From Miscanthus floridulus (taxonomy: Eukaryota > Streptophyta > Magnoliopsida > Poales > Poaceae): DNA of 64,000 nt. Below, in pieces: positions 23,846-35,300 of this stretch (positions within the stretch are counted from its first letter, which is position 1; each line of letters opens with the position of its first letter). The stretch covers positions 35,163,835-35,227,834 of the forward strand of contig NC_089593.1 of assembly GCF_019320115.1 (NCBI RefSeq), given 5' to 3'. The notes under the pieces are model-generated. The model saw only the letters and a program-made list of their open reading frames with translations, made no database searches and had not been told where the DNA came from. The position numbers and the translations under genes are program-made.

Positions 23846-23851
23846 AATAAA
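23846..23851 (+). terminator. Poly(A) signal of Tat-A antisense gene 2
   Basis: AATAAA 26 bp after the stop codon at 23817-23819, on the same strand. Confidence 0.6.
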
Positions 23852-24218
23852 ATTTATGTGAATCTGCTGAAATATAAATCTGATTGTCTTTGTGTGTGTG
23901 TTTTGCTCTATAGGTGATACATATTGTATTGGCTTTTCCCTTATGGCTGATTTTTGAACTAAAGGCGATACCCTCCTGGTACTGGCTATTAGAGCCAACG
24001 ACTAAACAAATCAGCTATCAAGTATTAATCCAAACACTAGGATAATACTTCTTTAAGAATTTTGCATTGATTGCCCTATCAAATTCCTCTTCCCCTTCTA
24101 GCGTTTTCAAAATATAAGCATTACCAGGTGCACAATGCTTAATCCGATAAGGACCTTCTCAATTAGGCGACCATTTGCCAAACCTACTGTCTTTAGACCC
24201 AATCGGCAATCTTACTTT

Positions 24219-25280
24219 CTAGACTAACTCTCCTTTGCAAAATTGTTTGTTCTTGACTTTTTTATTGTAATGCCTTGCACCCCTTAATTTATTGTCCTTA
24301 ATATTTTCTAGAGCACACAGCTGACGACAACTTAAATCCTCCAAATCATCCATCATAAGGTTTTTATAGACTTCGGCTGTCAAATCATTTTGCAATGTAA
24401 CACGTCTTGATCCAGTCTGAATCTCCCAAGGAAGAACTGCATTATGCCCATAAACTAACTCATAAGGTGATGATTTAATCGATCCATGGCAAGCCATCCT
24501 ATATGCCCACAATGCTTCATTAGTACCACTTTATTGGTTGCTCTTCAATTTTCTTCTTAATCAACTTAATCAAAATTTGATTGGATGCCTCTGCCTGGCC
24601 ATTAGCTTGAGCATAATAAGGAGAAGAATTTCATAATTTAATTCCCATACTGGAAGCAAAATCTCTGAATTGCTCTGATGTGAACATTGTCCCTGATCAG
24701 TAGTAATGGTTTGAGGAATCCCAAAACAATAAACAATATGCTCCTTGACAAAATCAACCATATTCTTTGAAGTTACTGTTTTCAAAGGAATCGCCTCAAC
24801 CCACTTAGTAAAATAATATGTTGCTACCAATACAAACTTATGCCCTCTACTTGAAGATGAAAAAATCTTGCCAATTAAATCAATTCCCCAGCCTCAGAAT
24901 GGCCATGGCTTAATTATTGGGTTCATAGCCGATGTAGGCGATTTCTGAACATTACCAAAACGCTGACAATCCTGACACCCCTTGTAATATTTAAAACAAT
25001 CTTGTAATATTGTTGGCCAAAAATATCCAGACCTACGAATAACCTATTTCATTTTATAAGCCAATTGATGAGCTCTACATATTCCTTCATGTACTTCTCC
25101 CATCAATACTCTTCCTTCTTCTTGACTTAAACATTGAAGCAAAACTCCATCGATTGTTTTATAATATAACTGATCATCCAACAAAACATACTTAGTCGAT
25201 TTATATCTCAACTTTCTGGTAACCTTCTGTGATGGATTCTTGAGGTAATCGGCTATTTCAACTCTCCAATCGTTAGCCAT
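24219..25280 (-). pseudogene. Tat-A integrase, broken
   Basis: The N-terminal zinc-binding region is at about 25044-25115 (HEGICRAHQ), continuing past a TAG at 25044-25046 to the CQDCQRFG cysteine pair near 24965. The catalytic core follows, with a first Asp near 24885 (GWGIDLIGK), then WVEAIPLKTV and the second Asp in ITTDQG near 24700. The frame is lost shortly after the second Asp, before the region of the third acidic residue. The C-terminal part (24219-24512) has SPYELVYGHNAVLPWE and a basic tail, as in gypsy integrases. A TGA lies at 24894-24896. The enzyme would insert element DNA into the host chromosome; this copy cannot be functional. Confidence 0.85.
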
Positions 25281-25355
25281 GGTCTCACTACTTAAGATTT
25301 CTTGGAATGCTCGATAGCCTGACGCATTCTAAGCTAATCGATTGGCCTCTTGATT

Positions 25356-25709
25356 CTATGCTCTCAGAATATGCTGAAGAGAAGTAAGGAGAAACCCTTC
25401 AAGTAACTTTCGACATTCATCATAATACCCCTTCAGAATATCATCTTTACATTCATACAGGTCGATCAACTGATTAATAACTAACTGTGAATCTCCAAAT
25501 ATTTCAATTGACTCAGCCTTTACTTCCTGAAGAAGCTGAAGTCCCTTAAGAATAGCTTCATACTCTGCTTGATTATTGGTGGTCATTGGTTTGGTTTGAA
25601 AGGAAAACTCAAAACTTGCCTCCCGAGGCGAAATAATAATAATACCAATGCCACCCCCTTGCTTGCACGATGATCCATCAAAGAATAATGTCCAAGGCAT
25701 AGGTTCCAC
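25356..25709 (-). pseudogene. Tat-A RNase H domain
   Basis: This 117-codon open segment carries the RNase H acidic residues: D in LFFDGSS (near residue 11), E in NNQAEYEAILKGL (near 50), and D in FGDSQLVINQL (near 72). RNase H degrades the RNA strand during reverse transcription. The segment is open but separated from RT and integrase by stops and shifts, so it is a surviving domain of the broken polyprotein. Confidence 0.85.
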
Positions 25710-26454
25710 ATAGTCGATGCTTGGTTTATGATGTTGAGTAATAAAATCGGACCATCACTTGCCCTTTGACTGCTTTAGCTGATTCATACCTCAAATCAAA
25801 TTCTGATAATGCAAGAATCCTACTTTCCCATTCTCCCATTTAATATCGGCATTGACAACATGTATTTGATCACATCAGCTTTAGATACAACTGTACACTC
25901 AGCCGATAATAAATAATGTCATAATTTAGTGTAGGAGAAATTTAAGCATAAACATAACTTTTTAATAGGAGAATATCTTGTTTCTGGAACCAAAAGTCTT
26001 CTACTTAAATAGAAAACAACCCATTCCTTTCCTTCAAACTCTTGCATCAAGGCTAATCTAATCGTTTGGCTATGGGCTTGACACGTACAACTTAAAAGGC
26101 TTACCTTGCTGAGGAGAAATCAGCATAGGTGGATATTTCATATACTCTTTTATCTCCTCAAACGCTTTTTGTTGCACGTCACCCCATTTAAATTCTTGAT
26201 CATTTTCGACTTCAACAAAGGAAAAAACAACAAAATCCTTTCATGACATATTTAAATAAACCTTCTGATGAAATTAATCTTACCAAGCAGAGATTGTAAT
26301 TCTGTTTTATTAGTTGGAGGCACTGCCTCATCAATTGCTTTCATACTTTTCTAGCCAATCTCAATTCCTCTCTCGTGGACCATAAAACCTAAAAATTGTC
26401 CAGCTGATACTCCAAAGGCACACTTATTAGGATTCATCTTTAAACCATGTTTTC
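25710..26454 (-). pseudogene. Tat-A RT thumb / connection region, decayed
   Basis: Located between the YIDD-bearing RT segment and the RNase H domain. Short pieces in all three - strand frames resemble the RT C-terminal half (for example KCAFGVSAGQFLGFMV near 26430-26380). No open segment is long. Frame changes are numerous. Confidence 0.55.
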
Positions 26455-27260
26455 TTATGCACTCCAAAGTCTCCCACAGATCAGCAGATGTTCTTTGTAC
26501 CCTTTGGATTTCACCACCACATCATCAATATAGATTTCAACAATCTTGCCGATCAGCTTATGGAAAATATAATTCATCGCCCTCTGATAAGTTGCACCAG
26601 CATTCTTCAATCCGAAAGTCATTACAACCCATTCAAATAAGCCGATTGCACCGGGGCACCTAAAGGTTGTTTTTGCTATGTCTTCTTCAGCCATAAAAAT
26701 TTGATTATAACCTGCATTACCATCCATAAAACTAATTACCTTGTGCCTAGCCGCTGCATCTACCTACATATCGGCTATTAGGCATCGGATAACCATCCAT
26801 CGGTGTAGCCTTATTCAAATCCCTAAAATCAATACAGACTCACAACTTCCCATTCTTCTTATTCACAGGAACTACACTCGATATCCAGTCTGCATATCGG
26901 CAAGGTCTAATAAATTTTGCTTCTAGTAGTCTTTCAGTCTCCTTCTTGATATCATCAAGAACATTTGGATTAAATCTCATTAGAGCTTGTTTAAATGACC
27001 GATATCCAGGTTTGATTGGCAATCCGATGTTCAACAATTGACCGATCTAAACCAGGCATTTCATAATATTCCCAAGCAAAGCAATCCTTAAATTCCTTTA
27101 ACAAATCTATCAATTCTTGCTTAAACTCAGTATCCAACTTAGTACTTACATACGTCGGCCTAGGCCTATCTCTAGGACCAATATCTATTTCTTCTAACTC
27201 ATCGGCCGACGTAAAGCCATGTCCTAGTTTACCATTTGTACCATCTATTGGATTATCCAT
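26455..27260 (-). pseudogene. Tat-A reverse transcriptase, broken
   Basis: The RT fingers and palm appear in order on the - strand. FIRPCRYADWISSVVPVNKKNGK is in the 26840-27037 segment (parts: RPCRYADW, SVVPVNKKNG), followed by a TGA at 26840-26842. The segment 26455-26727 has MDGNAGYNQI, FGLKNAGATYQRAMN and the catalytic YIDDVVVKS (the usual F/YxDD motif, Asp pair intact). The pre-RT linker lies at 26991-27260, with a shift near its end. It would copy element RNA into DNA. Breaks leave no complete enzyme. Confidence 0.9.
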
Positions 27261-27374
27261 TAAAACAAACTTTCAGAGCCGACTGCTCGGATCAGCTATT
27301 GGCCTTCATCATTGATCCTAATGAAGCCTCCTTTCCATTACTTGCCTAGAAAAACACTCAAAATCTTCTAGTTC

Positions 27375-27854
27375 TCAATACATTGGATCAGCTGTTGCTA
27401 CACTCACAGAATCATCAGCATGAACTAGCTCAACATTGTCTCCATGCCACTGAATCAAACATTGGTGCATAGTCGATGGTACACAATAATTAGCATGAAT
27501 CCAATCACGAACAAGAAGTAAACTATATGAACCCTTTCCATCAATGACAAAGAATGTAGTGAGCAAAGTCTTGCTTTCAATTGTCAATTCAACATTCATT
27601 GCCCCCTAGTCTTGGACGCATTACCCCCTAAAATCCTTAAGCATCATATTAGTCACAATCAGATCTTCTGGTCCTTTACCAAGCTTATGAAAAGTAGTAT
27701 AAGGCATCAAATTAACAGAAGCACCTCCATCAACTAACATTTTACTCATCGGCTTTCCATCGACAAAACCTTTCACGTATAAAACCTTCAAATGCCGATG
27801 CTTGATTGGTTTATCAAATATAGCTTGTTGTATCAATGTCAACTGGGCTACCAT
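27375..27854 (-). pseudogene. Tat-A aspartic protease, broken
   Basis: Segment 27621-27854 holds the active-site motif LVDGGASVNLMPY, the Tat-type version of the retroviral-type D-T/S-G motif. Segment 27375-27599 (FFVIDGKGSYSLLLVRDWIH) is the C-terminal half with the second hydrophobic core. A frame shift near 27605-27625 separates them, and a TGA ends the second segment at 27375-27377. The protease would process the Gag-Pol polyprotein. Confidence 0.8.
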
Positions 27855-27860
27855 CTCTCC

Positions 27861-28822
27861 ATACTCCTAATTCATCAAAATTCGAATAAACTTCTTGATC
27901 TGCTGGAGCTTTAAATTCAGATGGTAAAAGAAAAGCCATTTGAATATTAGCCGAAGGTTGACCCTTATCGTCTGTTTGTTTAGCACGCCGTACTTGCGGT
28001 TTAGATTTCTAAGCTTGTTCTAATTCTCTGCTCCTTAGGCGTTGTACTCTCCTCTTCTGACTTCTTGTTAAACCTCCTAGACACCACTAGTCCTTCCTAC
28101 CAAACATACTCTTCATCATCTTCTTTATAATCGGCCCAGTTCTGATCAAGAACTCGCTTTACAAGCCGATCATGAATGCTTTTATTTTTAAGCGCCGATC
28201 CACATCATTACATTGATTTTCAATTCGATCATGGATATACCGGCGGTTGACTTGAGATTGCCTAAATCCCAATATTGTTCACTACATTCTGGGTAATTAT
28301 TTCTAGTAGGCAATCTCAAACCTTCGTTCCAACAATGTCTGTAGAAAGGGCAATTCCAATGCTGACTTAGCTTGTTCTCTTTCATATCTCTCTTCTTCTT
28401 ATTAACATTGATATTCCTTCTCTTCCTAAACTAGTGCTGATAATCTTTCTCCTTCTATCATTGCCATTTATTCAATAGAATTCAAAATGTAACACATGGT
28501 CTCATCGCACCATCTCTCGAGGTTTCTCCCTGCTCATATCAACTCTTTTGTTGGTCACGACGCCTTTTGATTTCTCTATATTCATCAGCCGATATTTGCA
28601 TCTTTGGATCAATCAGTTCCAGTTTCTCTTGCCCTGGCTGATGTTAAAACTTTAGCTTTCCCTTTGAACAACTTAGCATCAACCATATTCTGATTCTTTG
28701 GGAAAGGATTATCATCAACTTTTATTTTCTGAGATGTATCAAATTTAAGCTTCCCTTGTTGAATAGCCCCCTAAATATGCTGCTGAAAAATTATGCAATC
28801 ATTAGTAGTATGAGAAGTAGTG
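27861..28822 (-). pseudogene. Tat-A gag/pol junction region, decayed
   Basis: Lys- and Arg-rich pieces in mixed - strand frames (for example around 28188-28385, with a Cys/His-containing stretch HWNCPFYRHCWNEGLR) look like the end of Gag, possibly a degenerate zinc knuckle, and the linker to protease. No long frame survives. Confidence 0.5.
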
Positions 28823-30581
28823 TTATGGTACTATGCAAAACTTCTTATTCTTCAACTGATCGGGAGGTAATATAACATGATTGGCAGGAAGTTTGATCTG
28901 TCCCTTCTCAAGCAAGAATTCAAAAAGTTTGTCTGCTTTTTTAACATCAAAATCATAATTTTCTTCAACTTCTTTTCCCCAAGGATTTGGAACCATTACT
29001 ATCTTTTTACCCCAATTCCATTCAGCTGCAGCAATTTTCTCTTCTTCATCATCCTCATCGACTAAATATGGATTATAAGCTTCAGCGATTACAGCATTCT
29101 TCTGAAATTGGGTATCTCTGCGCATATTCTAGAATTGGCTATTAAGTGCTACCACCCGTTGAGCCAATTGACCTAAATTGTCAAATTCTTTCCCAAGCTA
29201 CTTTTCTCTCCATGTTGGCAACATTCCTTGAATGGCTAACGCAGCTAGCTGATCATCAGTCAAATTTAACAAAAAGCATAAGTTTCTTGTTTCTCAGAAC
29301 CTCTGAAGGAACTCAGCACCTGATTCATTAGCTCTCTGCTTTATAGTTGTCAGATCTATGATCCTTTCTTTCTCCTATCCTAGTGTAGAAATATGTATGA
29401 AATTTCTTTTCAAGATCACTCCAATTAGCAATAGAATTAACCGCTAATGATGAAAACCAAGTGAAAGCTAGTCCTAACAAGGATAAAGAGAAGAAACGAA
29501 CTCGATGCGCTTCCTCAATAGAGGCTTCACCCAACTAAGTAAGATATCGAGTGACATGTTCCTATTATACTTGTGCTATCTTGACCAGTGTACTTAGCAA
29601 ATTATGGAAACCTATAATTTGTAGGAAGGGGCCACTAAATCATACCACTCAGGATATGGTCGTTTGTACAAAAATGTCCTGCACTTTTGGTTTTAAACCA
29701 AACTAATTTTTCATCATTTCGGTTACTCTGAGCAACAATTCATCAGCATTTGAGTTTGAATTTCTTAGGCAACTGCTGACCCATCTAGTAGATTGAAATT
29801 CTAAGTGCCTTGATATCCTAGATTTGGAATCATATTGAGAGTATTATAATCTGAACCATAATGATATCCTTGTGGGATCTCTATCTGTCGAGCCCCTTGT
29901 CGATTTACTGCTTGAAATCTCTGATTGAAAACATTAGGATCTATATCTCTATGAATCATTTGAACCTGATGGTGCTATTTTTTGAGCCGACGGTGGTATT
30001 TGGCTAGATGTACCAAAATTAACCATCTAATTCTAAACTTGCCCTATCGGCTATTGCACATGCTGCACTGATGATCCAGGATTATATTGCATTTGAGTAG
30101 TAGTAGCACCCTAAATTTGCTCAAATGAATTCTGAATTGCCTGGTCATCATCACTCTTAGCTAGTGCTGCTTCTTGATGGCTAGTACCGGCTTGATTAGT
30201 CCCTTGAGTCGATGAATATGGAATATTGTAATAAGCCAGTCCAACCTGATCAAGTGGAAATCTATGAAACACCTCCTTCATGGTATTGTGGAATGTATTC
30301 AAGAAAGCTATATTATGATTCAGCATTGCATCATGAACATATTTGTTGACAGCTTCTACAAAGAAACGCCTATCATCAGCTTCGTTTGTATCTGACTGTC
30401 CATGCATCTAAACTCTTGGCAGTGGATATTTTTGAATAACTTTATTGTAACGTGTTTTGGTATATGACAACAAACACTTGTTTTGAAACTCCTCTATAGC
30501 TTTACCAATGATATCTTTATTCTCAGCAGGCAAGTCTTCATAAGGTACCATAAGAATGTCCTTATTGTTGTGAACTGCCAT
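28823..30581 (-). pseudogene. Tat-A gag, broken
   Basis: The most likely start is the ATG at 30579-30581 (MAVHNNKDILMVPYEDLP), not the upstream in-frame ATG at 30650, because the latter lies across the LTR/primer-site boundary. Segment 29328-29534 carries the Retrotrans_gag core (RVRFFSLSLLGLAFTWFSSL). Segment 28823-29125 is the acidic C-terminal part (DEDDEEEKIAAAEW). In-frame stops at 30408, 30111, 30033, 30027, 29535, 29198 and 29129 are TAG; one at 29294 is TGA. The homologous fragment at 55273-55452 has CAG where Tat-A has TAG at 30033-30035. Gag forms the particle in which reverse transcription occurs. Confidence 0.85.
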
Positions 30582-30590
30582 GACGATTGT

Positions 30591-30613
30591 GGTCCCACTG
30601 AGTGTGCCAAAAA
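30591..30613 (-). other. Tat-A primer-binding-site region (candidate)
   Basis: On the - strand the 5' LTR end is followed by CACTTTTTGGCACACTCAGT. The TTTGGC(A/G)C...GTGGG pattern is typical of the primer region of Tat-type elements in grasses. The priming tRNA cannot be fixed by eye because the motif has mutated. Confidence 0.5.
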
Positions 30614-30616
30614 GTG

Positions 30617-32369
30617 CGTTGACACAAAAATGTGGCAATGTGATCAACACACAGCAAGCTGAAAGATCTCAGTGGAACGAGACCAGAGATCTACTTGGCT
30701 TCAACACAGAACCAGCCGATTATGAAAACCCAACGATGTGCCAGTCAATTTGACCTGCAATTGAAAAGGAAAGAAAATTTTATCAGTAATTTAAGCTAGA
30801 ACATGTCGATGTTGCACCAAACTAGTTCCAAATGTATGGTAGGATAGCTGATTCGATGAGGCTATCGACTAAATAGTCAATATTCGGCAGTGTCCATGAA
30901 ATAATGATCTTTAAATCAAGGATTATCAGCTAATATTAAATGATAATGGTATGAATTAAAATAATCGATGCCCATGGAACATCAGAAATCATCATTGGCT
31001 AAATGGAACATGACTGATATAAAGCGTCGACCCAATTAGTTTGATTAAAAGAGTATAACATGCGAACAAATCGACTGTCTAATATAAATGAATCTACAAA
31101 CAGTTTGAATCTAATCTATTATCATCAACACTGAGGTTCGATCGGATCGATGCAGCTATGATAATGATAATAAACTAAAGCCAAAGAACCTATAAAACCA
31201 TCTATATGTTGACTAGATTCATGAAAACATGCTATATGCGTGAGAGTATAGGCAAATCGGCTAAAATAGCCCATGCAGTCATAGCAAACAAACATAGTAC
31301 ATATCTTGATCATGAACAAGATCACAAATCGATAATTTCTAATCTAAAGTCTTGCCAGTGAGGTTTGACCGGATCGATGCAGCTATGGTAGTGTCATTAG
31401 ATTGGACCTCATTAACTAGTGAGCTTATTCAAGATTGAAATATGTCTTTGAATGCATACCATGTTTGATTGGAATAGAGATAAACAGCCGATCTAGCGGA
31501 ATTAAGCCATCAATTATAAGATTTAAAGCAGTGACCAGATCAAAGGATGACCAATTAAGATGGTATGATGTCGATCTATCTCTATGTCAATCAGATGATT
31601 TGTTACAATTAGTAAAACATTAATTATAACAAAATTGATGACTGGTGAATCAACCAAAAACAACAAGGAAGTCTTACTAATCTGAGCAGATTCGATAACT
31701 AGGTGATGTTGTATTAAACAACAAGTTATTTAACACAAGATCGATAACTTTGATCTATATTATGATTCGTAAGAGATCAATCAGTTGATGCAGCCTTACA
31801 AACTACGATACAGACCTGATAACTAACTTATATTATGGCTCATAAAAGATCAATCAGCTGATATAGCTTTACAAGCACAATACAAGTCATGACGGTACTC
31901 ACAAGCAAGCTAGAGGTCGATTAGTCGATGCAGCCCTATTTGCTGAAGAACTCATCGAGATCTATAGTACTCTCCTCTCCTAATGCGATGGCGAAAGCCG
32001 AAAAGATTATATTGATTGAATATTCATCCCCTTTTACAATAACCAGGGTCTAATATTTATACCCAAAACCTAAACATGAATCCGACTCAAATACGACTCA
32101 TTACAATTCACAGGAATTCAAGAAAACTTCCTAACTTAATAATAACTTGGACCCCAATTTTCCTTATTCATAGAGTCCGAACACATCTCCCTAGCACCAT
32201 TCAAGTATAGCCCATTGACACCGTCTGTTGACGTCATCCATAAAATAGTTCGATTCTGATATTACATCTAAATCAGCTGATAACGATTCTCATCCAATCG
32301 ATTCCTTGATGACACAATCCTAGAAGCTTTGAGCTCCCATGTTCTTCTTCCCAAATTTTGATGTAAATA
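30617..32369 (-). repeat. Tat-A 5' LTR
   Basis: Direct repeat of 17212-18954. On the - strand it starts TATTTACATC (32369; the 3' LTR has TGTTTACACC, so the 5' LTR terminus has mutated) and ends near TGTGTCAACG at 30617. Differences from the 3' LTR are substitutions and 1-3 base indels scattered along its length, which indicates an insertion that is not recent. Confidence 0.9.
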
Positions 32370-33067
32370 GAACCAACAGCCTGGGATGCACTCTAGATGG
32401 CGGTTGGAGGCTAACCGACTTTGTCCAAGTTAGTTTAGGTGTACCTTGGGCATCAGGCCAATGTGGCTTAGAGCCCATTGCCGTCGATCTTGAGTCAGTG
32501 CACTTCATCTATGGTCCTCCAGCGCTATGGGTATGAAGTTTGGTCAAAGATGGAGTTCCCATTCTATAGTTTTGGGCTTGTGTTGGATTAGGCTACCTTG
32601 TTCAGAGTCACTCGAGCCCCCATGTGATCCAATGTGGAGAACAAGGCTTCCCATGGGCTCCTAGGTGAGTGTAGAGGCCCTAGACCAAGTTTGGTGGACA
32701 TTGGACACAAGTCTAGGTTGGTTGACCTCAGTCCAGGTCGCCCAACGCCCCCCTATGTCCAAATGCAGCCTAGCTCAGTCTTGCGATCTTCCGGAAGGCA
32801 TAACTTTGTCGTCTGGACTCCAAATTGGGTGAACCAAAACTCAATTTCATGCATCTCGATGAGCTCTTTGACATGGTACAGTCAAAATGGGCATTTGATG
32901 AAGTATTTTTTGCCATTTATATAGCCATCTTGTTCCTACACTCATATAGTCATCAAACCATTGAGGAAATGGTTAGAAATAAACCCTATGACTATGGTTT
33001 ATGTCATTTACATCACCAATTTAGGCATAGTTGATGGTCTAAAGTGAGGTGTTAGTGACCATCAACA
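32370..33067 (-). mobile_element. LTR of element C, inner part
   Basis: Continuation of the LTR starting at 16305 after Tat-A is removed. It opens with GAACC (possible duplicate of 17207-17211) and ends CATCAACA. ORFs in it, such as 32634-32924, have no recognised product. Confidence 0.6.
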
Positions 33068-33790
33068 AGCTTTCCCACACCAAACCTTTGCTCGTCTTGA
33101 GTAAAGGATTCGAACAAGGATGAGTACCAAGCAAAGATTTAGGTGGATTTGATACACAACTTTCTTAGGAGATAATGCAAGCATAAAAGATATTCCAAGT
33201 CATATACTCATACCTGTGGGTTTTTAAGTGGCTAGAAATCACCTTGGGCAGTTGAGGAATGGAACAGTTTGGACTTGAAGACATAGACTTCTCCTTCTCA
33301 AAAAAAATTGGAGTTTTTGACAATATTTTTCAAAACAAATAATAGCTCATGTTACTCCTCATATGGTTCTCTCAAATCACTCAGTGGTATTTGTGTATAT
33401 GAACTCACCAAGATCTTTTGCTATTGCCTCAAGGTCCTATAACTACAGCTTGTGTGGAGTTTTAGGTAGGAGAACGTGAAAGGCATACTTAGAATGTTTA
33501 TATTATAAACTCAAAGCATGGATCCATGGAGGAAACAACATACAAACATGATCAAGAGTGCAAGTGTGTGGATATGAGTGAAAGGTTTACTCCTTAGAGA
33601 TTCTCTCTCCAAATCTAGATGCTTGAGATCATGGGCTATCTTTGATGCTAATCCTCTTTTTTTTGCTCGACACTTTTTTTCACCATCTTCTCTAACTCTT
33701 TTTTCAACTCTCTCTTTTTTCATAACATATAGCCCATGTCTCTTTTTCAAACTTGATGGTGCCATACTCCTAAGATTCTTGACTACCGGA
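33068..33790 (-). mobile_element. 3' internal region of element C, truncated
   Basis: Begins with a purine tract (- strand GTGTGGGAAAGCT next to the LTR). AT-rich, with A and T runs near 33300 and 33655-33725, and no domain. Truncated where another element begins near 33790. The class (copia or gypsy) cannot be decided. Confidence 0.4.
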
Positions 33791-34171
33791 TATGCTGGCT
33801 ACTGAATCCATATCGAAGAAGATCCAAACGTTCATGACTCGCCTATTCAAGGAAGGATATCTGAAGATCACGCCAAGACTCTGACTAGGGCATGATTATG
33901 TAACTTGTAGGGCAAGTAGGCCTCGGATATAAATAGCTAGCTATCTACCCTATTGCAATCATTGAAACTCTCATAGGCATAGCCAACTTGTAATCACCAT
34001 CTCACTATTCAATGAGATCGTAATACAAACAAGTAGCAAATGGACGTACGGATTTTACTTGCTTCCTAGGGTCCCAAACCAGTATAAATCTCGTGTCTCT
34101 ACTATGTTTGCCCTTTTGCATCAGGTGAGTTTCTCCAAGAACTGAATATCTGCCGATAAAAAACACCGACA
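33790..34171 (+). mobile_element. Element D: 5' LTR, 3' portion
   Basis: Contains a promoter-like GATATAAATAG at 33935-33945, a leader, and an LTR-type end CACCGACA at 34171. It is followed directly by GAGGCACACCAAGTAGGGGG, which looks like a mutated form of the GGCGCGCCAGGTAGGGGG block that follows the 5' LTR in several grass gypsy elements. Orientation is +. The left limit is uncertain. Confidence 0.5.
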
Positions 34172-34211
34172 GAGGCACACCAAGTAGGGGGATTTCGTGC
34201 AAAGAGTGATC

Positions 34212-35300
34212 ATGCCGATCTTCAACAATGCTTGTGCCCTAGATCCGATTGCTTTCGATGCAACCATCTAGCCCATATCTATTAGATTTGAGGCAATGGG
34301 AGAAATCCTCCTATTTCCTCCTTTCATGTCGACATCCCGCTACGTGCCACCAACCATCCGCTTTAGAAGTTTGGTATTCGAGCACCAGGAAAACGTCGAC
34401 CCACCATTTAACAAGGCGTAAGGGCCCGATTCGATCTATGTCGGAAACATCCCGATCAATCTATCTTTGGGTCAAATTTCTATTGAACAATATAGCGGGT
34501 ACAGTCCTGAATTTTGAGAGTTCGAAGGATAAAATCCACCTTGTGCAAGATTGTCACATCTGTTTGGCATCACAACATCGGAAGGTTATCCACACCATGT
34601 GATCAGAGACCCGCATATCTCTATTTACCGATGAGAGATCAGAAACCATACACTTCGTTGAGATAGCTCAGCCAGGATTTTACATGAAGCTGTGTCTGAG
34701 AGGTTGGATAGATGATACCATGCCAATCAAGAAAGGAGACCCCAGTCACTCGATTATTTCTATAGCAATTGCCCAGCAACAGTTCGATGAAGTCATTTGC
34801 GACATCAAATCCAGCATAAACATTACCCAAAGTAATCTATGATAATGTTCTATAATTCGAGCCCTACTGCACACAACCATGCATTTGAGGTTTGCATGCA
34901 GATCAGTTGACTCGCCACGTAAGGAATCATAGATAACGTCTGCGTACGCATCGGGCATTCATATGTGCCACGGATTTCATAGTCTTGGACATAGGTCAGA
35001 TCCCAAACACCCCCATAATTTTGGGCCATCCTTTCCTACATACCACCAACGCTACTATCTACGCTAGAACAGTCGAGGTCTATTTCTACCTCAAAGAAAG
35101 AATAGAGCAATTCCCCTTTTACCATCCCATCAATGCATCCACCTGACGAGTGCGAACTGGCAGGCCAAGGAGAAGGGCTCTGAGGTCTGGTGGCCTCAAC
35201 AATGCAGAGCGTTACTGAAACAGCCCGAGTAGGGCTATACCGGCTCAATCAACACCTTTTTTAGGTGGAACGAATCCCCTAACAAAGGGAAGTTGAAAGC
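34212..35300 (+). pseudogene. Element D gag-like region, decayed
   Basis: A possible start MPIFNNACALDPIAFDA lies 40 bp after the primer-like block. TAG at 34269-34271 and TAA further on break it. A second open piece around 34612-34830 reads DERSETIHFVEIAQPGFY and IAIAQQQFDEVICDIKSS, which looks like degraded protein-coding sequence in another frame. I do not see a canonical gag motif, so the assignment rests on position after the LTR. The left boundary of the tandem duplication (34569) falls inside this region. Confidence 0.35.

Larger units (their letters stand above)
17212..32369 (-). mobile_element. Tat-A: Ty3/gypsy Tat-lineage retrotransposon, 15.2 kb, decayed
   Basis: Two direct repeats of about 1.75 kb (17212-18954 and 30617-32369) flank an 11.7-kb interior. 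On the - strand the order is gag, protease, RT, RNase H, integrase, which is the Ty3/gypsy order. Two extra genes lie on the opposite strand between integrase and the 3' LTR, as known for the Tat lineage (Grande, Ogre, Retand types). The 5-bp sequence GAACC occurs at 17207-17211 and 32370-32374, a good candidate target duplication, and implies LTR ends that are not perfect TG...CA. All reading frames are broken, the two LTRs have visibly diverged, and the copy is old and not autonomous. Confidence 0.9.
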
